In this document: positions 34,021 through 42,851 of the stretch, in pieces
Layout: each line of letters starts with the position of its first letter
How positions within the stretch are numbered: position 1 is the stretch's first letter
NCBI GenBank assembly: GCA_006969745.1
Contig: CP030886.1
Span: 1,054,001-1,118,000, forward strand
Reading direction: 5' to 3'
DNA from: Cytophagaceae bacterium
Lineage (GTDB): Bacteria > Bacteroidota > Bacteroidia > Cytophagales > Cyclobacteriaceae
Length of the DNA stretch: 64,000 bases
Notes under the pieces: generated by a model
The model's input: the letters and a program-made list of their open reading frames with translations, nothing else
Told to the model about the DNA's origin: nothing
Database searches by the model: none
Program-made: the position numbers and the translations under genes

Positions 34021-34452
34021 TCATGTAAAATCATAGGTTGGAAATTCCTCCAATTGCCTGAGCCCATCTTTTTCCTTCTTCCAAATGAAATGCGATAAAC
34101 CATTGGTGATTGTGACATACTGCGAATCAAGGACTTTATTATATGCCGCCACCTGGTTTAGCACTTTCTGATCAAGTTTCACATCGGGCGACTTGCATTC
34201 TACCAAAAGAAAGACATTGCCATCTTTATCTAAAACAATAATGTCGGATCGTTTTTGATTTTTGAAATATGACAATGTATGTTCCAGCTTAAACATCCCT
34301 TTTGGATAATTGAGATGACTGATCAGGAGATTTAAAAAATGCTGGCGTACCCATTCTTCAGGAGTAAGTACTATCCATTTTTTCCTAATAAGACAAAAGA
34401 TGGTGTTGCCTTTAAGTTTTACATCAAACTCAGGTAGTTTGAGGGTTTGCAT
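34021..34452 (-). CDS. Stand-alone HsdR N-terminal (PD-(D/E)xK) nuclease-domain protein
   Basis: The 143-aa protein matches the 'type I restriction enzyme R protein N-terminus' family (HSDR_N_2). 'IFCLIRKKWIVLTPEEWVRQHFLNLLI' is followed by the nuclease core 'SDIIVLDKDGNVFLLVECKSP' (Asp ... ECK) and 'LDQKVLNQVAAYNKVLDSQYVTITNG'. No helicase, methylase or specificity gene is near. Such single-domain proteins are widespread in Bacteroidetes with unknown roles, possibly DNA repair. Its start overlaps the end of the UMF1 transporter gene by 23 nt. Confidence 0.88.
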   Translation of the reverse strand: MQTLKLPEFDVKLKGNTIFCLIRKKWIVLTPEEWVRQHFLNLLISHLNYPKGMFKLEHTLSYFKNQKRSDIIVLDKDGNVFLLVECKSPDVKLDQKVLNQVAAYNKVLDSQYVTITNGLSHFIWKKEKDGLRQLEEFPTYDFT

Positions 34453-35725
34453 TTTTTAATTTCACTTGAGACAGGAAGATAATTCCTAAGATAAAAAATG
34501 ATGCAAGCGCAAGCGTACTGTTTCTCATACTTCCTGTTACCTGCTCGATGTATCCGTATACGAAGGTTCCAATAACGATGGAGACATTATATGTAACATC
34601 ATAAAAGCTGAAAAAAGAAGCGGTATCTACAGTGTCCTGAGGCATTATCTTGGAGTAGGTAGCCCGCGAAAGTGATTGTATCCCGCCCATGACCAATCCG
34701 ACTACAGCTGCGAGAGCAAAGAATTCCAGCTCAGCATTGACAAAGTATGCGCCAAAACAACAGCCGATCCAAATGAAAATTTGTATTGAAAGTGAATAAA
34801 TATTGCCTTTCTTTTTAGAAACATAGGCAAACAAATAAGCTCCTGCTATTGCCACAAACTGAATCAAAAGCACAGTCATTATCAGTTTGGATGCTTCCAT
34901 TTTCAGCTCCTTTGAACCGAACGTTGCTGCCAGGTACATTACCGTCTGAACACCCATATTGTAAAAGAAAAACGCTAACAAGAATTTTCGCATCCCATCC
35001 ATTTCCTTCAGTTCAATCCATACTTTTCTAAGCTCACGATAGCCATTGGTTAGGTAATGGCCCTCGGGTTTTCTGCCATGCACATTTTCCGGAAGTTTCG
35101 AAATGGCGTAAAGGGAAAATCCGATCCACCAAACCCCCACTGTAAGAAACGCCGCTCGGGAGGCAATACCTGCATCAGAAAAACCAAACGTATCCGGCAT
35201 TTGAATCATGACCAGGTTGATAACTAAGAGAATAACACTTCCAAGATAGCCGTAGGAATAGCCCTTCGCACTAACAATGTCTCGCTTATCTTCAGTGACT
35301 ATTTCGCTTAGAAATGCATCGTAAAATACCAGACTTCCCGAATAGCCAATACTTGCCAGAATGGAACAAATAATCCCCCATTCCACATTCTCTCCGGTAA
35401 AAAAGAAAAGGCCGATGCAAGCAAACGATCCAATGAACATGAACATTTTAAGAAAGAATTTTTTCTTGCCTGCATAATCTGCTATACCAGATAGTATCGG
35501 AAGCATAATTGCCACCAATAGAAAGGAAAGTGAAAGTGCGTATGAGTACAAGACAGAATTAACGATCTCAAACCCAAAGGCTTGAATACGGTCGCCACCG
35601 CTGGCGTTCACAGCTACATTCTGAAAGTAAATAGGGAAGATTGCGGAGGTAATTGTCAGCGAGTAAACGGAATTAGCCCAGTCGTACATACACCAGGCGT
35701 TGATGATTTTTTTATCGTTCAGCAT
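34430..35725 (-). CDS. UMF1 family MFS transporter (Atg22-like)
   Basis: The 431-aa protein has 12 predicted helices. The N-terminal 'DKKIINAWCMYDWANSVYSLTITSAIFPIYF' is the UMF1/Atg22 hallmark, and 'LPILSGIADYAGKKKFFLKMF' carries the MFS loop 2-3 motif. 'GGIQSLSRATYSKIMPQ' is the second-half equivalent. Family members are proposed amino-acid or metabolite exporters. It heads a three-gene minus-strand unit (transporter, HsdR_N protein, membrane protein). Confidence 0.92.
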   Translation of the reverse strand: MLNDKKIINAWCMYDWANSVYSLTITSAIFPIYFQNVAVNASGGDRIQAFGFEIVNSVLYSYALSLSFLLVAIMLPILSGIADYAGKKKFFLKMFMFIGSFACIGLFFFTGENVEWGIICSILASIGYSGSLVFYDAFLSEIVTEDKRDIVSAKGYSYGYLGSVILLVINLVMIQMPDTFGFSDAGIASRAAFLTVGVWWIGFSLYAISKLPENVHGRKPEGHYLTNGYRELRKVWIELKEMDGMRKFLLAFFFYNMGVQTVMYLAATFGSKELKMEASKLIMTVLLIQFVAIAGAYLFAYVSKKKGNIYSLSIQIFIWIGCCFGAYFVNAELEFFALAAVVGLVMGGIQSLSRATYSKIMPQDTVDTASFFSFYDVTYNVSIVIGTFVYGYIEQVTGSMRNSTLALASFFILGIIFLSQVKLKNANPQTT

Positions 35726-35744
35726 GTAAAGTCAAGTTGATGCG

Positions 35745-35752
35745 GCAATATA
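35745..35752 (-). promoter_or_regulatory. -7-like box TATATTGC of the UMF1 transporter gene
   Basis: Minus-strand TATATTGC, identical to the boxes at 11412 and 27497; 19 nt before the ATG at 35725. Confidence 0.5.
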
Positions 35753-35795
35753 ATGAATGCTACTTTGACTACTTTTAGCTTATTCAAATTACACC

Positions 35796-36722
35796 ATGGA
35801 TTTTGACTTAAAACCAGAGAAGCTACACCGCCAAAATATACCGACTGCAAGACTGCCATCAGGTACGGTTATAGAAATACCCATTTTCTCATATGAAGCC
35901 AGCAAAGCCGGGCCTACACTACTGCTTATGGCAGGAATGCATGGTGACGAGATCAATGGAGTTGAAATAATGCGTAGAATTATCACTCAGAAACTTTACG
36001 AGGTAACTTCAGGCCGAGTGATATGTGTGCCGGTATTCAATGTATTTGGGTTTATTAATTTCAGCAGAGAAGTACCAGACGGAAAAGATGTTAACCGATC
36101 TTTTCCAGGCACAAAGAATGGATCGCTTGCAAGTCAGTTTGCCTATTTTCTTATGCAGGAAGTAATGCCTCACATCGATTATGGTATTGATTTTCATACC
36201 GGAGGGAAGCAAATCAACAATTTTCCGCAAATCAGGGCAATGTTAGATGATCCCACTAATAAAGCATTGGCAAATGCATTCGCTCCTCCGTTTATAATGA
36301 ATTCTCCATTTCGGGACAAGTCTTTGCGAAAGGAGGCGGGAAAACATGGTAAAAGCATATTGGTCTATGAAGCTGCAGAATCTCTGAAGCTTAGAAAGCC
36401 GGCCATAGATGTTGGATTGAATGGAATGCAGCGGGTCATGAAACATTTAGGCATGATAGAAGAAGCCCCTGATCCCAAGCACACTCCTGTAATCATTAGC
36501 AAATCCAGCTGGACGCGCGCGAGTAGAGCCGGGCTTCATTATGCTCAGGCCAGAAACGGGACATTTGTGAAAAAAGGTGAGGTAATGGGAGTAATCTCCG
36601 ATCCATATGGTGAGTATGAAAGACCGATTAAGGCATCACATGATTGCCACATTCTCAGTATCAACAACAACCCGGTAGTAAATAGAGGTGATGCGTTGTT
36701 TCATACCGGAGTAGCAGAATGA
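35796..36722 (+). CDS. Succinylglutamate desuccinylase / aspartoacylase family zinc enzyme
   Basis: The 308-aa M14-like metallohydrolase has the zinc ligands in GMHGDEINGVE (HxxE, about residues 49-52) and His in 'GIDFHTGG' (about 133), plus 'VNRSFPG' for substrate binding. The C-terminal 100 residues form a beta-barrel lid ('TPVIISKSSWTRASRAGLHYAQARNGTFVKKGEVMGVISDPYGEYERPIKA'). The enzyme removes an acyl group from an amino acid or a modified peptide. It overlaps the GNAT gene by 4 nt, giving an acyltransferase/deacylase pair. Confidence 0.9.
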   Translation: MDFDLKPEKLHRQNIPTARLPSGTVIEIPIFSYEASKAGPTLLLMAGMHGDEINGVEIMRRIITQKLYEVTSGRVICVPVFNVFGFINFSREVPDGKDVNRSFPGTKNGSLASQFAYFLMQEVMPHIDYGIDFHTGGKQINNFPQIRAMLDDPTNKALANAFAPPFIMNSPFRDKSLRKEAGKHGKSILVYEAAESLKLRKPAIDVGLNGMQRVMKHLGMIEEAPDPKHTPVIISKSSWTRASRAGLHYAQARNGTFVKKGEVMGVISDPYGEYERPIKASHDCHILSINNNPVVNRGDALFHTGVAE

Positions 36723-37168
36723 TTAAAAAAATAGATAGCAGATTGAAAGTCGAGGCTGAAAGTATCAGAAAGGTTTTTCAAGCTTCCTATGCTGTGGAAG
36801 CAAAACTCCTTGATGCTGAAGATAACTTCCCTCCTCTTAAGCGGCCATTGGAAGGTTTTATTAAATCAGAAACTTCATTCTATGGCTTCTATGATGAAGA
36901 GAATCTTACAGGGGTTATGGAAATTTACCTGGCAGGAAACAAGGCCCATATCCAGAGTATGGTAGTAGATCCTTCTTACTTTCGAAGAGGAATTGCCAGC
37001 AAACTTCTCCAATTTCTATTTGAGCAGTTTAAAGAAAAATCATTCACAGTAGAAACAGGTGCAGCAAATGGCCCTGCACGAACACTGTATGAACGACATG
37101 GCTTTAAAAAGGTGAATCAGTGGATGACTGAAATAGGCATCGAAAAAGTAGCCTTTGAAAAGGAGTAG
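36719..37168 (+). CDS. GNAT family N-acetyltransferase
   Basis: The 149-aa protein has the acetyl-CoA-binding motif A 'IQSMVVDPSYFRRGIASKLLQFLFEQF' (R-x-x-G-I-A) and the C-terminal 'GAANGPARTLYERHGFKKVNQW'. The acceptor is unknown. Its start codon overlaps the aspartoacylase-like gene's stop (ATGA), so both are made together and may act on the same metabolite. Confidence 0.9.
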   Translation: MIKKIDSRLKVEAESIRKVFQASYAVEAKLLDAEDNFPPLKRPLEGFIKSETSFYGFYDEENLTGVMEIYLAGNKAHIQSMVVDPSYFRRGIASKLLQFLFEQFKEKSFTVETGAANGPARTLYERHGFKKVNQWMTEIGIEKVAFEKE

Positions 37169-37208
37169 CCAGTCGAATAACATCCTAAATTATCTGGCTA
37201 ACAAGTTT

Positions 37209-37216
37209 TAACTTTA
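37209..37216 (+). promoter_or_regulatory. -7-like box TAACTTTA of the ankyrin gene
   Basis: The TAnnTTTA variant, 3 nt from the ATG at 37220; a leaderless mRNA is possible. Confidence 0.35.
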
Positions 37217-37219
37217 GGT

Positions 37220-37948
37220 ATGGATTCGAAAGAAATTCTAAATTTTATCAGCCGAGGACGTACCGACTTTATTTTTCGACTTCTTGAGCAGAAAAACTGG
37301 AAGGATTTACTTCAGCAAGGTGCAGTAAAACCCATGCAATGGCTTGTTTATTATAACGACACTACCGCCTTAAGATCCATTCTGCACGCCGGTGGTGATC
37401 TTTCATCTATCAATATCAATGATGAACTTGGGAATGCAGCCTTCTTCGGTCACTGGAAGGTTTGTGATTTTCTAATCAAACAAGGTGCGGATGTTAATTA
37501 TTACGTTGACAAAACAAACGAAACGCCTTTACACAATGCTTTGGCGAAAGCCGGTCGTCCGTATTATTTCTATGTGGTAAAACTACTGGTAGAGAATGGC
37601 GCGGATGTAAATGTCAAAACTCTTCCAAATATTGAAACAGGTGCATTCATGCGGGACGTTCGCACCAAGGGTGAAACACCTTTGCATCGCGCAGCAGCCT
37701 ATGCCGACGAACGAACCATTCAGTTTCTATTGGACAATGGAGCAGACAAAGAAGCTAAAGATGCTCATGGCGATAGTCCGCTAAGTTGGGCAAGTCAACA
37801 TTTGAGGCCGGGCAGTGTGCTTTCGCTGCTTTCGTATGGGAATCACCTTATCAGTGAGAAGCATAAAGAAATTAACACCAGCGATCATGGCCATGGATGG
37901 GGAACTGGCATGGACTGGAATCTAATGGGGGATTATTTGCCAGAATAG
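37220..37948 (+). CDS. Ankyrin-repeat protein
   Basis: The 242-aa cytosolic protein has five to six ankyrin units. Examples are 'LGNAAFFGHWKVCDFLIKQGADVNYYVDKTNETPLHNALAKAGRPYYFYVVKLLVENGADVNVKT' and 'KGETPLHRAAAYADERTIQFLLDNGADKEAKDAHGDSPLSWAS'. It ends with a His/Gly/Trp-rich tail (DHGHGWGTGMDWNLMGDYLPE). It is a binding scaffold with unknown partner. It converges on the OmpA gene with a 1-nt gap. Confidence 0.92.
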   Translation: MDSKEILNFISRGRTDFIFRLLEQKNWKDLLQQGAVKPMQWLVYYNDTTALRSILHAGGDLSSININDELGNAAFFGHWKVCDFLIKQGADVNYYVDKTNETPLHNALAKAGRPYYFYVVKLLVENGADVNVKTLPNIETGAFMRDVRTKGETPLHRAAAYADERTIQFLLDNGADKEAKDAHGDSPLSWASQHLRPGSVLSLLSYGNHLISEKHKEINTSDHGHGWGTGMDWNLMGDYLPE

Positions 37949-37949
37949 T

Positions 37950-39446
37950 CTAATCATCGACTACCTCAAACTCTACTCTTCGGTTCAGCTTCCTGGTTTC
38001 TTCCGTTTCATTACTTGCTACGGGTTGATTTCCGCCGTAACCTTTACCTGAAACCCTGAAAGCGTTGATCCCCTGTGATAAAATATAGGCTTTCACAGTC
38101 TTGACACGTGCCTCTGAAAGTTGAACATTCTTGACCGGATCACCTGTATTGTCTGTATGTCCTTTCAGGAGAATCTTGATGTTTGGATTATCATTTAGTA
38201 CTTCTACCACCAGATTAAGTTCCTTTTCAGATCCTTCTATCATATTGGCAGTACCTCTGTGAAATAACACATGATCAAGCGTAATTACACTTCCTTTTGC
38301 CACAGATGATAGCTGAACTAAATTTTCTCCTTTCTTAAGTCGTTCGTCAAGCATTACCATCTTAGGCAGGTATCCGGGAGATTTTATTTCCACCTCCTTA
38401 CCAGAGAGCGTATCTACTTCAAATAGGCCATTAGCTCCTATTCTTTTTTCTTCGCCCCAAATCATCTCGGAAGGCAAGGTTTGTCCACTTTTGGCATCCA
38501 CCACTTTTAATACAATCGTGGATGGGATTTCAGCTTTAGTTTCTTGCGTAACAACAGCAGGCACTGCTACCTCCGTGGAGTCTTCTTCAATGTCCTCACT
38601 GAATTTGATCCTCATTATATCACCATATCCGTCGCTATCTTGGGAGCTCACATAGTAGGCCCATTGAGATCCATCAACAAAGCCGAATGAAGTCTCAGAA
38701 CCAGAAGTATTTATCTGCGAACCAAGGTTCACTGGCTCACTCCAATTCTTCCAGTAATCATCTTGCCTGACTGTATAATACAAATCGAAACTTCCCCGAC
38801 CTCCACGGCCATTTGTTGCAAAGAAGAGGGTGCGATTGTCTTCAGCCAAAAATGGCGTAATCTCTTGAAACTCGGTGTTTACCTGCTGCCCCATATTCCT
38901 GGCCCTATCCCAGCTTCCATCTGGCTTCCTTTTTACAACATAAAGATCCTCAACACCATACGTATTGTTCGATTCCAGGCTGAGTATCATAAACTGCCCA
39001 TCTTTAGAAATACAACCACTTTGGATTGGAGATTTATTCTTTAGAAAAGGGATATCCACTTCCTGATCATTCCCTCCAGCATTCAGCATCACTTTACCAT
39101 AATGCATGCCTTTGTCGAAAATCACCTGGTTATAATAAAGCCCTTCTTTGGCAAAACCTATTGGGCTGACCATTCCTTTCTCTCCTAACCAATCGTAAAA
39201 AGTCAGGACATCCCATTCTTCAGAGCCCACATTCTTTTTCCTTAAATCGTATACCTCTGAGGTGATGGGTGAGCCTCCTCGTTCTTCGGTATAGGCTATG
39301 GATAGACCATCAGGACTTAGCACGAGATAATTCTGTCCATTTGGAGTGTTTAAAGAATCTAATGTCTCGCCCTGTCCTTCAAATGAGATCTGAGCTCCAC
39401 ATGTCAGATTGAGGATTATTAAAAATGATATTATTGAACTTTTCAA
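37950..39446 (-). CDS. OmpA-family protein with N-terminal PD40/WD40-like propeller
   Basis: The 498-aa exported protein (TTG start; signal MKSSIISFLIILNLTCGAQ) has PD40 repeats ('YLVLSPDGLSIAYTEERGG', 'FMILSLESNNTYGVEDLYVVKRKPDGSWDRARNMGQQVNT', 'RTLFFATNGRGGRGSFDLYYTV', 'WSEPVNLGSQINTSGSETSFGF'). A short carboxypeptidase-regulatory-like segment (IVLKVVDAKSGQTLPSE) and a C-terminal OmpA peptidoglycan-binding domain (LKGHTDNTGDPVKN ... RRVEFEVV) follow. It likely tethers the outer membrane to the cell wall and binds a partner through the propeller. No ATG is in frame. Confidence 0.9.
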   Translation of the reverse strand: MKSSIISFLIILNLTCGAQISFEGQGETLDSLNTPNGQNYLVLSPDGLSIAYTEERGGSPITSEVYDLRKKNVGSEEWDVLTFYDWLGEKGMVSPIGFAKEGLYYNQVIFDKGMHYGKVMLNAGGNDQEVDIPFLKNKSPIQSGCISKDGQFMILSLESNNTYGVEDLYVVKRKPDGSWDRARNMGQQVNTEFQEITPFLAEDNRTLFFATNGRGGRGSFDLYYTVRQDDYWKNWSEPVNLGSQINTSGSETSFGFVDGSQWAYYVSSQDSDGYGDIMRIKFSEDIEEDSTEVAVPAVVTQETKAEIPSTIVLKVVDAKSGQTLPSEMIWGEEKRIGANGLFEVDTLSGKEVEIKSPGYLPKMVMLDERLKKGENLVQLSSVAKGSVITLDHVLFHRGTANMIEGSEKELNLVVEVLNDNPNIKILLKGHTDNTGDPVKNVQLSEARVKTVKAYILSQGINAFRVSGKGYGGNQPVASNETEETRKLNRRVEFEVVDD

Positions 39447-39514
39447 CTAATTAATTATATTTTTTTGTGAAAATAATTTGATTATATAAATATCCTAATA
39501 TATTATTGTACTTG

Positions 39515-39597
39515 TAAAGTTTCTCTATTGGTTAGTTGGTGACAAAACTAAACAGCTAGTGAATTATAGTCCGGTGTGGTTAGCCGGACTTTTTTTG
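39515..39597 (+). ncRNA. Candidate small RNA with terminator-like 3' hairpin
   Basis: In the 133-bp gap before mpg, the plus strand shows a hairpin TTAGTT/AACTAA (39532-39551) followed by a GC-rich hairpin AGTCCGG/CCGGACT (39568-39590) and a run of seven T. This is the layout of a small RNA. The T-run also encodes Lys codons at the mpg 3' end, so chance is possible. A weak -7-like TATTATTG lies at 39501. Confidence 0.25.
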
Positions 39598-40215
39598 TTT
39601 AACAGGTTTACTTACAAACTTATTGCCAGCAATTACAAACCTCCAGGGTTTTAATGCATCTTCTTCGGCATATTCTACACCTATTCTTGTATCGATTAAA
39701 ATTTCAATTGTCTCCGACTCACTTCGTTCCATTATCCAAATTTTATCATCACACAAATCTTCTCCGGACATTGACACGTGAATTCCCAAAGCCTGAGACA
39801 GAGTGCCGGGTCCGGACGAAAGCTTTCCTTTGGTGAAATTTCTACGCTCATTCATGGTATCTATCCCTTGCATTGGCTCTAAAGCTCTAATGAGTACTGC
39901 ATCGGCCATTCCTTCAACATTGGTTACTACATTGAATAAATGATGAATGCCATAGCATAAGTAGACATATGCAGTGCCTCCATCACCATACATGATCTCT
40001 GTTCTGGGGGTGCGCTTACCATTTGCGTGACATGCTTTATCGCCTCTACCGCAATATGCTTCAGTCTCTACAATTTTTCCTGCCGTTAAATGGCCGTCCA
40101 CTCGGGTTACAAGCACTTTTCCCAACAAATCCTTTGCTATTTGCACGACATCTCCCCTTTGATAAAACGATCTTGGGAGTTTTTCGTAAACGGATGTATT
40201 AATTTCGAAAACCAT
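39580..40215 (-). CDS. DNA-3-methyladenine glycosylase, AAG (MPG) family
   Basis: The 211-aa base-excision-repair enzyme removes alkylated or deaminated purines such as 3-methyladenine and hypoxanthine. It has 'LLGKVLVTRVDGHLTAGKIVETEAYCGRGDKACHA' (catalytic Glu in ETEAY), 'GGTAYVYLCYGIHHLFNVVTN', 'VLIRALEP' and 'GPGTLSQALGI'. The length is standard. Only 14 bp separate its ATG from the divergent DUF2911 gene, so its likely -7 box lies inside that gene. Confidence 0.95.
   Translation of the reverse strand: MVFEINTSVYEKLPRSFYQRGDVVQIAKDLLGKVLVTRVDGHLTAGKIVETEAYCGRGDKACHANGKRTPRTEIMYGDGGTAYVYLCYGIHHLFNVVTNVEGMADAVLIRALEPMQGIDTMNERRNFTKGKLSSGPGTLSQALGIHVSMSGEDLCDDKIWIMERSESETIEILIDTRIGVEYAEEDALKPWRFVIAGNKFVSKPVKQKKSG
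40200..40207 (+). promoter_or_regulatory. -7-like box TAATTTCG of the DUF2911 gene, inside mpg
   Basis: TAATTTCG, 22 nt before the ATG at 40230, lies within codons 3-6 of the divergent mpg gene. Confidence 0.5.
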
Positions 40216-40229
40216 AAAAACCTTAAACT

Positions 40230-41093
40230 ATGAAAAGAATTACAAATCTAATCGCACTATGCGTGTTAGTTACTTTTGGTGCAACAGCACAAATCAACAC
40301 TCCTCAGCCAAGCCCTGCAGGATCAGTAAGCTCAACTGTTGGACTTACAGAGATCAGCATTGATTATTTCCGCCCAGGTAAGAAAGGGAGAGATATTTTT
40401 GGTAGCGGAGATAACTACCTACAGCAATATGGCGAGGTATGGAGAACCGGAGCAAACGCTGGGACTATCATTAACTTCAGCACAGATGTGAAAATTGGAG
40501 GACAGGATGTGCCTGCTGGTAAATACCAAATTGTATCTATCCCTGGCGCTGATGAGTGGCAAGTAATGTTTCATAAAGAAATGATTGGCGGAAACATGGG
40601 CAACTACAAGGCTGAAAATGATGCAGCTAAAGTGACTGTAAAGACTATGAAGCTGAACAATACTATTGAGCGCATGACTTTCCAGATTTCTGATATTTCT
40701 GCTGACAATACTTCAGCTAACATTCACTTTGCATGGGACAATGTTTCGTTCAAAGTTCCTGTAGCTGTGAATTTTCATGAGACAGTAATGAAAGACATTG
40801 CTTCTAAAACTCAGGTGAACCCTCAGAACTATGTAGCTGCTGCAAACTATTACCTAAACGCCGGTGAAAACTTGGAGCAGGCTTTGGAGTGGATGAATAA
40901 ATATCTCTCAATGGGAGAAAATTCAGGGCAGTTTTGGCACGTACATACCAAAGCTCAAATTCTTGCTAAAATGGGCAACAAGAAAGAGGCGATAGCAACA
41001 GCTAAAGATTCAATGGAGAAAGCAAAGAACTTTGCTCAGGGAGACTTTGGTTACATCAAAAGAAACGAAGATTTGATTGCTTCTATGAAGTAA
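40230..41093 (+). CDS. DUF2911 family exported protein
   Basis: The 287-aa protein has a signal peptide (ending FGATAQ) and the DUF2911 domain: 'QPSPAGSVSSTVGLTEISIDYFRPGKKGRDIFG', 'EVWRTGANAGTIINFSTDVKIGGQDVPAGKYQIVSIPG' and 'FQISDISADNTSANIHFAWDNVSFKVPV'. A short TPR-like helical tail follows ('NYVAAANYYLNAGENLEQALEWMNKYLSM ... HTKAQILAKMGNKKEAI'). The function is unknown, though the family is abundant in Bacteroidetes. It ends at a strong terminator. Confidence 0.92.
   Translation: MKRITNLIALCVLVTFGATAQINTPQPSPAGSVSSTVGLTEISIDYFRPGKKGRDIFGSGDNYLQQYGEVWRTGANAGTIINFSTDVKIGGQDVPAGKYQIVSIPGADEWQVMFHKEMIGGNMGNYKAENDAAKVTVKTMKLNNTIERMTFQISDISADNTSANIHFAWDNVSFKVPVAVNFHETVMKDIASKTQVNPQNYVAAANYYLNAGENLEQALEWMNKYLSMGENSGQFWHVHTKAQILAKMGNKKEAIATAKDSMEKAKNFAQGDFGYIKRNEDLIASMK
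40243..40250 (-). promoter_or_regulatory. -7 box TAGATTTG of mpg, inside the DUF2911 gene
   Basis: It exactly matches TAnnTTTG on the minus strand, 27 nt before the mpg ATG at 40215, and lies in codons 5-7 of the divergent gene. Confidence 0.5.
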
Positions 41094-41113
41094 TCTTTTC
41101 TGTGTGAAAATTT

Positions 41114-41142
41114 AAAGCGTGAGCGATGCTCACGCTTTTTTT
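41114..41142 (+). terminator. Rho-independent terminator after the DUF2911 gene
   Basis: The stem AAAGCGTGAGC/GCTCACGCTTT (11 bp, loop GAT) is followed by a T-run. It lies between convergent genes and may work in both directions, since the symporter gene ends at 41141. Confidence 0.9.
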
Positions 41143-42847
41143 ATGCCTTATTGCCGCTTAGCTTGGATAGCTGCTGCAAGATCATACTTAAGATTATTGT
41201 CCCACCACAACCGATGAGGTTGTACCATAGGTAGCTCAAGGAGAAGATTCCCGCCTCCGTCATGAAGTGAATGATGATGACGCTTGTTTGGGCTATGATA
41301 GCAGCGATAAATACAGGATTACCTTTAATCCATTTGAAGAAGAATGCTACCAGGAATATTCCCAGCACCGTGCCGTAAAATATGGAGCCTACAATATTTA
41401 CAGCTTCAATTAGATTCTCTGAATTTTTAGCCAGAATAGCGAAGAGAATAGCCAAAACACCCCAACCCAAAGTCATGAGTTTCGAAGTATTTAAATAATG
41501 ATGGTCTGATGCTCCCTTGTTTATGGCTCTTTTATAAAAATCAACTGATGTGGTAGAAGCAAGCGCATTCAACTCAGAGGATGTGGAAGACATTGCAGCA
41601 GAAAAAATTACCGCAATTAACAGGCCGATTAAGCCATGCGGAAGATAGGTAATGATGAACGTAAGAAATACATAGTCCGAGTCTTTGGTCTCCAGGGTAT
41701 TGTCCGCTTTCAAAATTACCTCTTTTGCCTTCTGCCGAAGCTCTACAGATTTTGCGTCAGCCACTTTTAGTTGCTCCACAAACGCTGACCTTTCTGCATC
41801 AGAAATGGATTCGTTTGTCAAGGCTTGCGCAGCGAGTTTTCTTTCTTCTAATGCTCCTGAGTATTCATCATTGATTGTTTGGAATTCACCTGCATAGGCT
41901 GAATTTTCAACAATATCGACAGAAGCTTCTTTAAAATGAATTGGTGGATTATAGAATATGAAAAATACGTACACCATCACTCCCACGAAGAGGATGAAAA
42001 ACTGCATCGGGATTTTCAATATGGCGTTAAACATCAAACCCATTCTACTCTCAGCTGCACTAGAGCCGCCAAGGTATCGTTGCACTTGTGACTGATCAGT
42101 CCCGAAATAGGAAAGTTGAAGAAAGAAGCCTCCGGCCAATCCGGACCAAATAGTATATCGTTCCCCGGCGTCCATACTGAAATTAACAGCCTCCAGCTTA
42201 CCTAAACTACCTGCGATCTCTAAGGCTCCACCAAAAGAAGTGTGATCACCGATGTAACCAAGCGTCACAAAGAATGCTGCAAACATACCAGCCATAATGA
42301 CTGCCATTTGTTGCTTCTGAGTAATTGAAACAGCTTTGGTGCCACCGGAAACAGTGTATATAATTACTAGAATTCCAGTGCCAAGAATTGTGGCTGTAAG
42401 ATTCCAGTGAAGAATAGATGAAATGATAATTGCCGGGGCATATATTGTAATACCTGCAGCAAGTCCACGCTGGACCAAGAAAAGTGAGGCACCTAAGTAG
42501 CGAGTCTTTAGGTCAAATCTCTTTTCCAGGAATTCATATGCAGTATAGACTTTCAGACGGTAAAATATGGGTATAAATACTGCCGAAACCACAATCAAAG
42601 CTATGGGTAAACCAAAGTAATTTTGAACAAATCCCATCCCACTTTCATAGGCCTGACCTGGAGTAGATATAAATGTGATTGCACTTGCCTGGGTGGCCAT
42701 GACAGATAATCCAATAGTGCCCCATTTCATGGAGTGCCCTCCTAGCAAATAGCCTTCTATGTCTTTTTGTCCTCTTGTCTTGTAAACGCCGTATGCCACA
42801 ATGAAGAGTAGTGTGCCGAAAAGCACAATCAAGTCAAGGTTGTTCAT
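41141..42847 (-). CDS. Sodium:solute symporter (SSS family)
   Basis: The 568-aa protein has about 13 helices. The SSS core is visible: 'SMKWGTIGLSVMATQASAITFISTPGQAYESGMGFVQNYFGLPI', 'LEKRFDLKTRYLGASLFLVQRGLAAGITIYAPAIIIS' and 'TDQSQVQRYLGGSS', then 'IFSAAMSSTSSELNALASTTSVDFYKR' for the sodium site. A soluble insertion of about 75 residues (about 310-385) separates helices. The SGLT-like substrate is probably a sugar or amino acid. It is last in the operon PIG-L - 44-aa peptide - SSS. Confidence 0.94.
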   Translation of the reverse strand: MNNLDLIVLFGTLLFIVAYGVYKTRGQKDIEGYLLGGHSMKWGTIGLSVMATQASAITFISTPGQAYESGMGFVQNYFGLPIALIVVSAVFIPIFYRLKVYTAYEFLEKRFDLKTRYLGASLFLVQRGLAAGITIYAPAIIISSILHWNLTATILGTGILVIIYTVSGGTKAVSITQKQQMAVIMAGMFAAFFVTLGYIGDHTSFGGALEIAGSLGKLEAVNFSMDAGERYTIWSGLAGGFFLQLSYFGTDQSQVQRYLGGSSAAESRMGLMFNAILKIPMQFFILFVGVMVYVFFIFYNPPIHFKEASVDIVENSAYAGEFQTINDEYSGALEERKLAAQALTNESISDAERSAFVEQLKVADAKSVELRQKAKEVILKADNTLETKDSDYVFLTFIITYLPHGLIGLLIAVIFSAAMSSTSSELNALASTTSVDFYKRAINKGASDHHYLNTSKLMTLGWGVLAILFAILAKNSENLIEAVNIVGSIFYGTVLGIFLVAFFFKWIKGNPVFIAAIIAQTSVIIIHFMTEAGIFSLSYLWYNLIGCGGTIILSMILQQLSKLSGNKA

Positions 42848-42851
42848 TTAA

